From Chlamydiota bacterium (lineage in GTDB: Bacteria > Chlamydiota > Chlamydiia > Chlamydiales > JAJFMK01), in contig JAJFMK010000035.1 in the NCBI GenBank assembly GCA_021772215.1, forward strand, positions 1 to 7,853: a stretch of DNA of 7,853 bases, read 5' to 3'. Position 1 is the stretch's first letter, and every line of letters begins with the position of its first letter. Below, piece by piece: positions 6,215 to 7,853 of this stretch. The position numbers were made by a program, and so were the translations under genes. The notes beneath the pieces are model-generated. The model ran no database searches. It was not told where the DNA came from and worked only from the letters and a program-made list of their open reading frames with translations.

Positions 6215-7042
6215 CTATGAGTATTTCTTGAGAAATTTTTTTATTTCCATTTCTGTGTAAAAATGATTCATAAAGTCAATAGCCATAATTACATCGATTT
6301 CTTTTTGATCATAAATATAGATATTTGTAAATTCTGACTGCAGATTTCCATACCATTTTTTTGGGGAAAAATTAGAGTATTTTAATACTAATTCTTTTAA
6401 CCCTAAAGCACTTTCAAGAATATTTGGCCACATTTTAATATCCTCATTTCTTATCAAGAGAAGATCATATTTTTCTCCACTAAAAAAGGTGTATTTTTTC
6501 TCAAAGTCAAAGGGTGTCTCAAAAATATTGATACCAAGAAGCTCATTAAAATTACTATACCAAGTGATTAATCTTTCCTCAATATGCTTCATATTCTTAC
6601 TTGAAAAATCTGCAACCAAATCCTCAATACTATACTTGGTTCGGTCTAAAATGTTTTTTTTGTTATCCAGATACCAGAGATGTCCAATATTATTAATATT
6701 TTGAAAATAATTGGAAATATTTCGATCAAATACGTTTCGACAAATGTTGATGATGAGTGTTTTTCCATCAGAATTCAGAACCCGTTCTAAAATCGGAAAC
6801 CAATGAGATTGAATAATTCCATCATTTCGGACAGATTTTAAAGTATCTCTTAGACTAGAAGACCCCACTTTTCCATACTGGAATACCAAAATTCTGTCGT
6901 ATTTTTCCAAGACTTTTTGGTTATGAGCTTTGTTTGTCTGATCTTCTGTAATATAGGGTATTGCTGACACGAGTAGATTAAAGCTTATGCCCTGTAATAC
7001 AATGAGCACAATAAAGATGCGCATATTGAATTTCTTTATCAT
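6215..7042 (-). CDS. Putative secreted sulfotransferase-fold protein, NKWYS/capsular polysaccharide synthesis type
   Basis: The 275-residue protein starts with a signal-peptide-like segment: basic residues 3-8, hydrophobic 9-25 and a possible cut after VSA (25-27). The mature part begins like P-loop sulfotransferases: FQYGKVGSSSL (54-64) matches the 5'-phosphosulfate loop, and CRNVFDRNIS (101-110) the 3'-phosphate site (R102 and S110). Further on, WYSNFNELLGINIFETPFD (161-179) and KKWY (228-231) match what I recall of the NKWYS 'putative capsular polysaccharide synthesis' family (PF10364). I infer transfer of sulfate, or a related reaction, onto a glycan or surface molecule; no substrate can be named. 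An exported form is odd, because the donor PAPS is cytosolic, unless the protein is an effector acting inside a host. Codons are very AT-rich compared with the neighbours, which suggests horizontal transfer. It has its own promoter and an AAGGAGGT Shine-Dalgarno (7054-7047) 4 bases before the ATG. Confidence 0.75.
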   Translation of the reverse strand: MIKKFNMRIFIVLIVLQGISFNLLVSAIPYITEDQTNKAHNQKVLEKYDRILVFQYGKVGSSSLRDTLKSVRNDGIIQSHWFPILERVLNSDGKTLIINICRNVFDRNISNYFQNINNIGHLWYLDNKKNILDRTKYSIEDLVADFSSKNMKHIEERLITWYSNFNELLGINIFETPFDFEKKYTFFSGEKYDLLLIRNEDIKMWPNILESALGLKELVLKYSNFSPKKWYGNLQSEFTNIYIYDQKEIDVIMAIDFMNHFYTEMEIKKFLKKYS

Positions 7043-7068
7043 ATTTACCTCCTTGAATTTTATTAAGC

Positions 7069-7097
7069 ATTATTCTGACCATTTGATTCTATGTCAA
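7069..7097 (-). promoter_or_regulatory. Near-consensus sigma-70 promoter of the sulfotransferase-like gene
   Basis: On the minus strand a perfect -35 TTGACA (7097-7092) is followed by 17 bases and AATAAT (7074-7069), 5 of 6 to the -10 consensus. Transcription would start about 20 bases before the ATG at 7042, leaving room for the AAGGAGGT ribosome site. It lies wholly inside the bracketed segment, so the cargo gene does not depend on neighbouring promoters. Confidence 0.75.
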
Positions 7098-7138
7098 GAG
7101 AATATTTAATCCATTAGAAAATGTTCACAGGTGATAAT

Positions 7139-7204
7139 GTGATTAACCCCAAATGGGTTAAGGTCAAGGTTGCCCGCTTTTTAAAGTGGATCCGACGAAA
7201 TTAG
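7139..7204 (+). pseudogene. Stranded 3' end of the small membrane protein gene
   Basis: From ATT at 7142 the plus strand reads the same residues as 44-62 of the 66-residue membrane protein, then N and TAG (7202-7204). Both base differences to the intact gene are synonymous. Both membrane helices are missing, so this is a gene end without its body. A GTG stands in frame just before (7139-7141), giving a theoretical 21-codon peptide, but it has no Shine-Dalgarno sequence and I do not expect translation. It is probably the original gene end, pushed away from its body by the insertion; the alternative is a fragment carried in by the insert. Confidence 0.65.
7148..7198 (+). repeat. Right copy of 51-bp perfect direct repeat
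   Basis: It is identical to 5970-6020 and in the same orientation. The flanks differ: on the right AAATTAGAG here against TTTACAAAT at the left copy. Read on the minus strand it encodes the last ten residues and stop of the hydrolase gene, so it lies in the overlap of two convergent reading frames. Confidence 0.97.
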
Positions 7205-7853
7205 AGACGATCTCGACAAACTCTTGAGGAGCCTCTAGATGCGCCATATGCCCAACGCCGCGAAAGAGATGAAAGGAGACGTTAGGGAGAGTCTCCAGCA
7301 CCTTTGATGCCTCTTCAACGGGACAGAGATAGTCATCTTCGCCACTGAGCACTAAAAGTGGCATCTTCAGCTTACCCACCCACTCGCGACAGTCAAATTT
7401 ACGCATTGCTAGCTGCTGAAAATAGACACTTTGGTAGGTAGGCGGATAGGGACTATTTTTGACCATCTCGTGAAACCCACTCACCAGTTCCTCTGAAGCG
7501 CTAGGAGAGAATAGTAAAGGACCTAAGGCTCGACCGGCATCGGCATGAGATAGCCTTAATGAGGCCAAAGAGAGGTAGTGGTCAAGCGTCTGCTCCGCTC
7601 TTGTAGAGAGATGAAAAAAACCTTGGGCAAAGATGAGCTTTGAGACTCTCTCGGGGTGATTTTTAGCTAACGTCAGGATAATCCCTCCACCCATAGAGTG
7701 GCCAAACATCGGAATCGACTTAAGCTTAAGATGATCCAAAAGCGCAATAATATCTTCCGCCATATCTTCGAATGAGGTCTCCTCAACTAACGGACTACTG
7801 CGCCCAACTCCCCGATTTTCAACTAGAATGAGTCGGTAGCGCTTAGACAAAGC
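7164..7853 (-). CDS. Alpha/beta hydrolase, N-terminus beyond the window
   Basis: The frame is open to the last base of the window, and KRYRLILVENRGVGRSS is an internal strand-turn of the fold, so the real start lies outside, not at the TTG at 7850. Counting from that TTG codon, GHSMGG (50-55) carries the nucleophile S52. GEDDYLCP (170-177) holds the likely acid D173, and GVGH (198-201) the catalytic H201, so the triad is complete; the N-terminal HG oxyanion segment is not visible. Substrate is unknown: such enzymes act on esters, peptides, epoxides or carbon-carbon bonds. The domain normally finishes around FVEIVSNF. Here ten more residues, VGSTLKSGQP, are the antisense reading of the right direct-repeat copy. 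The gene therefore shares 41 bp with the stranded gene end on the other strand. The tail should lie outside the catalytic core. Confidence 0.9.
   Translation of the reverse strand, partial: ALSKRYRLILVENRGVGRSSPLVEETSFEDMAEDIIALLDHLKLKSIPMFGHSMGGGIILTLAKNHPERVSKLIFAQGFFHLSTRAEQTLDHYLSLASLRLSHADAGRALGPLLFSPSASEELVSGFHEMVKNSPYPPTYQSVYFQQLAMRKFDCREWVGKLKMPLLVLSGEDDYLCPVEEASKVLETLPNVSFHLFRGVGHMAHLEAPQEFVEIVSNFVGSTLKSGQP

Larger units (their letters stand above)
6021..7198. mobile_element. Putative integrated element or gene island between 51-bp direct repeats, no recombinase
   Basis: One unit of repeat plus insert is 1178 bp. Its coding part is much poorer in G+C than the neighbours: hand counts give 15 of 60 (6241-6300), 14 of 60 (6661-6720) and 19 of 60 (6901-6960), against 27 or more in rows on either side. 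It contains one complete leftward gene with its own promoter, an inverted repeat near the left end, and no transposase or integrase. I see no matching terminal inverted repeats at the two junctions. The layout resembles integration into the 3' end of a gene, where a copy of the gene end marks both borders. A 51-bp duplication is far longer than the target duplications left by ordinary insertion sequences. Mobility is inferred, not shown. Confidence 0.5.

Noticed and set aside
6021..7147. Ordinary insertion sequence
   Set aside because: There is no transposase, the junctions show no matching terminal inverted repeats, and a 51-bp flanking duplication is too long for a standard target duplication.
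7848..7850. TTG as the start of the alpha/beta hydrolase
   Set aside because: The frame stays open to the window edge and the first visible residues are an internal strand of the fold, so the start lies outside.
1..7853. CRISPR array, tRNA or rRNA genes
   Set aside because: I saw no regularly spaced short repeats and no cloverleaf or rRNA-like segments; the gaps between genes are all under 200 bases.

Overview
This is a bacterial window with no RNA genes and no recognisable transposase or integrase. Most of it has a moderate to high G+C content: by hand count 37 of 60 bases at 1561-1620, 27 of 60 at 5641-5700 and 28 of 60 at 7621-7680. The gene set is a SrmB-like DEAD-box helicase, TypA/BipA, a single-RRM protein, an S4-domain pseudouridine synthase and small DUF6624 and DUF6790-like proteins. 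This would suit a chlamydia-related or other PVC-group bacterium, but that assignment is only a guess because no gene here is diagnostic of a phylum.

Left part (1-4137). The 5' part of a BaiN/HI0933-type flavoprotein gene runs leftwards off the window. Divergent from it is an ATGA-coupled pair, a DEAD-box RNA helicase followed by typA/bipA, and then a small RRM protein gene. Middle part (4143-5355). Convergent with the RRM gene, across a hairpin shared by both 3' ends, lies a leftward pair: an exported or membrane-anchored DUF6624 protein followed by an RluF-like 23S rRNA pseudouridine synthase. The synthase probably starts upstream of its first ATG. Helicase, BipA, RRM protein and pseudouridine synthase all fit ribosome assembly or RNA handling, so positions 719-4868 look like a small ribosome-maturation neighbourhood.

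Right part (5369-7853). A rightward overlapping pair encodes a four-helix membrane protein and a 66-residue two-helix membrane protein. The far right edge holds a leftward alpha/beta hydrolase that lacks its N-terminus because of the window edge. Between them lies the most interesting structure. A 51-bp perfect direct repeat (5970-6020 and 7148-7198) brackets about 1.1 kb of AT-rich DNA, with 14 to 19 G+C per 60 bases in three counted rows. That DNA carries one gene with its own near-consensus promoter and Shine-Dalgarno sequence, encoding a putatively secreted sulfotransferase-fold protein of the NKWYS 'capsular polysaccharide synthesis' type. The repeat is the 3' end of the 66-residue protein gene. 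The right copy is a stranded gene end that also encodes, in antisense, the last ten residues of the hydrolase. This looks like an integration into a gene 3' end, with the end duplicated, by an element that has no recombinase of its own.
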